A DNA stretch of 64,000 bases, from contig NZ_JARGDK010000001.1 in the NCBI RefSeq assembly GCF_029210495.1, forward strand, positions 393,932-457,931. The letters run 5' to 3'. The DNA is from Pseudothioclava nitratireducens (GTDB lineage Bacteria > Pseudomonadota > Alphaproteobacteria > Rhodobacterales > Rhodobacteraceae). Shown here in pieces: positions 63,073 through 64,000 of this stretch. The notes under the pieces were generated by a model. It saw only the letters and a program-made list of their open reading frames with translations, did no database searches and had not been told where the DNA came from. Every line of letters starts with the position of its first letter. Position 1 is the first letter of the stretch. A program made the translations under genes and the position numbers.

Positions 63073-63804
63073 ATGAACAGCTGGATCATCCTCGGCGCCA
63101 CCTCCGGCATGGCGCGCCCCTTCCTCCGCAAGCTCGCGGAGCAGGGCAACGCCCTTTTCCTTGCTGGACGGAACCAGGAGGAATTGGAAACGCTGGCCGC
63201 CGATTGCCGCCTGCGCGGCGCGCCCGCGGTGCAGGTGATGCGCTTCGACGCACGGGACCATTCGAACTATGCTGATCTGATCGCGACTTTCACCGCTCAG
63301 GGTGACGTGCTCAACACCGCCGTCTTCTCGGGTTCGATGCCGGACCAAGAGGTCATCGACGCCAATCCCGCCCTGATCGAAGGCGTGATGGCCGATAGCT
63401 ACACCGGCCCCGCCACTTTCCTGCAAATGCTCGTGCCGCATATGGAAGCGCGGAGCGCAGGCACGATCCTTGGCGTGGGCTCGGTCGCGGGCGATCGCGG
63501 GCGGCTCGGCAACTATGTCTATGGTGCGGCCAAGGCCGCCTTCGCCACCTATCTCTCCGGGCTGCGCAACCGTGCGGGCCGCAAGGGCGTCCATGTAATC
63601 ACCGTGAAGCCCGGCCCTGTGGATACCGCGATGACCCAAGGCATGGAGCTGCCCTTCATGACCACGCCCGAGGCGGTCGCGGATGACCTGATGAAGGCCA
63701 TAGAGAAGCGCCGGAACGTCGTCTACACCGCGCGCATCTGGCAGGTGGTGATGACGGTGATCCGTCTGATCCCGGAGCCGATCTTTAAGAAGATGTCGAT
63801 CTGA
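63073..63804 (+). CDS. SDR family oxidoreductase, DprE2-like
   Basis: A 243-residue SDR. The NAD(P) motif is ILGATSGMARPFLRKLA, and the catalytic YxxxK is YVYGAAKAAFATYLSGL with Ser upstream in GVGSVAGDRG. A hydrophobic C-terminal segment (about residues 222-240) may anchor it to the membrane, as in DprE2. AAGGA precedes the ATG, one base after the DprE1-like stop. It would reduce the 2-keto intermediate. Confidence 0.82.
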   Translation: MNSWIILGATSGMARPFLRKLAEQGNALFLAGRNQEELETLAADCRLRGAPAVQVMRFDARDHSNYADLIATFTAQGDVLNTAVFSGSMPDQEVIDANPALIEGVMADSYTGPATFLQMLVPHMEARSAGTILGVGSVAGDRGRLGNYVYGAAKAAFATYLSGLRNRAGRKGVHVITVKPGPVDTAMTQGMELPFMTTPEAVADDLMKAIEKRRNVVYTARIWQVVMTVIRLIPEPIFKKMSI

Positions 63805-63821
63805 CCCTCATTCTGCCTCAG

Positions 63822-63838
63822 ATATCCCCCGCGGAGCG
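63822..63838. repeat. Second copy of the 17-bp dispersed element
   Basis: ATATCCCCCGCGGAGCG is the exact reverse complement of the copy at 38074-38090 and lies between convergent gene ends. Confidence 0.7.
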
Positions 63839-63878
63839 CCCCACAGCAACGCCTGCGCGGAACCGCCGGACAAAGCAA

Positions 63879-63904
63879 AAGGGCCGCTCTTTCGAGCGGC
63901 CCTT
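63879..63904 (-). terminator. Terminator of tuf
   Basis: AAGGGCCGCTC (63879-63889) pairs with GAGCGGCCCTT (63894-63904) around a TTTC loop; on the minus strand a TTTTGCTTTG run follows. Confidence 0.9.
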
Positions 63905-63924
63905 CCGTTAAGATGTGATCGAAA

Positions 63925-64000
63925 TCACTCGATGATTTTGGAGACGACGCCAGCGCCGACGGTGCGGCCGCCTTCACGGATAGCGAAGCGGAGCTTCTCT
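63925..64000 (-). CDS. tuf: Elongation factor Tu, C-terminal fragment
   Basis: The minus strand reads EKLRFAIREGGRTVGAGVVS by position, ending in KIIE and TGA (63927-63925), the invariant EF-Tu C-terminus. Only about 25 codons are inside the window; the gene continues to the right. EF-Tu delivers aminoacyl-tRNA to the ribosome. Confidence 0.95.
   Translation of the reverse strand, partial: EKLRFAIREGGRTVGAGVVSKIIE

Noticed and set aside
1..64000. CRISPR arrays, insertion sequences, prophage or integrase genes
   Set aside because: No regularly spaced repeats, transposase, integrase or phage structural proteins were seen on either strand.

Overview
The window is a GC-rich stretch of a Rhodobacteraceae-like alphaproteobacterial chromosome. 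The evidence is gene content: a cytochrome c oxidase cluster without ctaD, a PopZ-like/TolC/PIMT-like block, a DUF6280 gene, mtnP with apt, and a CtrA-like box before dprA. No insertion sequence, prophage, integrase or CRISPR array was seen. The last 76 bases are the 3' end of a tuf gene (EF-Tu), read leftwards.

1-9.6 kb: a gene-poor start, a DUF6280 gene, then leftward genes for a PopZ-like acidic protein, a TolC outer-membrane channel and a PIMT-like methyltransferase. A tRNA-Cys follows. A TetR regulator is divergent from an overlapping RND efflux pair (adaptor and pump). 9.7-16.6 kb: a pseudaminic acid locus. pseF, pseG (fused to a PseH-like acetyltransferase), pseI and a glycosyltransferase-like gene run rightwards; pseC and pseB face them. 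Two genes carry single in-frame stop codons: pseB exactly at the expected catalytic Tyr codon, and the glycosyltransferase-like gene at codon 92. The locus therefore looks complete in content but recently inactivated, unless these are sequence errors.

16.9-26.6 kb: a glycine betaine/proline ABC importer (proXWV), a small conserved protein, a second RND efflux pair with a palindromic operator but no adjacent regulator, and a GMC oxidoreductase. 26.8-34.4 kb: waaA (Kdo transferase), DUF1178, a small protein, an AT-richer 640-base gap, then a sensory island. The island holds a degenerate-receiver protein, a hybrid kinase with kinase, receiver and Hpt modules, a small exported protein, and a divergent LuxR-type response regulator.

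34.5-44.5 kb: lysC, ptsP (nitrogen PTS enzyme I), EcsC-like, GNAT and flavin reductase genes, a DMT transporter, and a coupled salvage operon (mtnP, epimerase-DoxX fusion, DUF2269-like, apt). 44.5-53.5 kb, leftwards: a GlcD-like flavoprotein, a GNAT gene, an M16 peptidase and thrC in four-base overlaps, then surf1, ctaE, ctaG, a small membrane protein, ctaB and ctaC, which make and assemble the aa3-type oxidase. 53.6-64 kb, rightwards: tldD, dprA, topA, scoA-scoB behind a TetR-type palindrome, and a flippase-like/DprE1-like/DprE2-like trio suggesting polyprenyl-linked pentose epimerisation.

The most interesting items are the doubly interrupted pse locus, the sensory island with its repeated CATACC motifs, the DprE1/DprE2-like operon and the PopZ-like protein.
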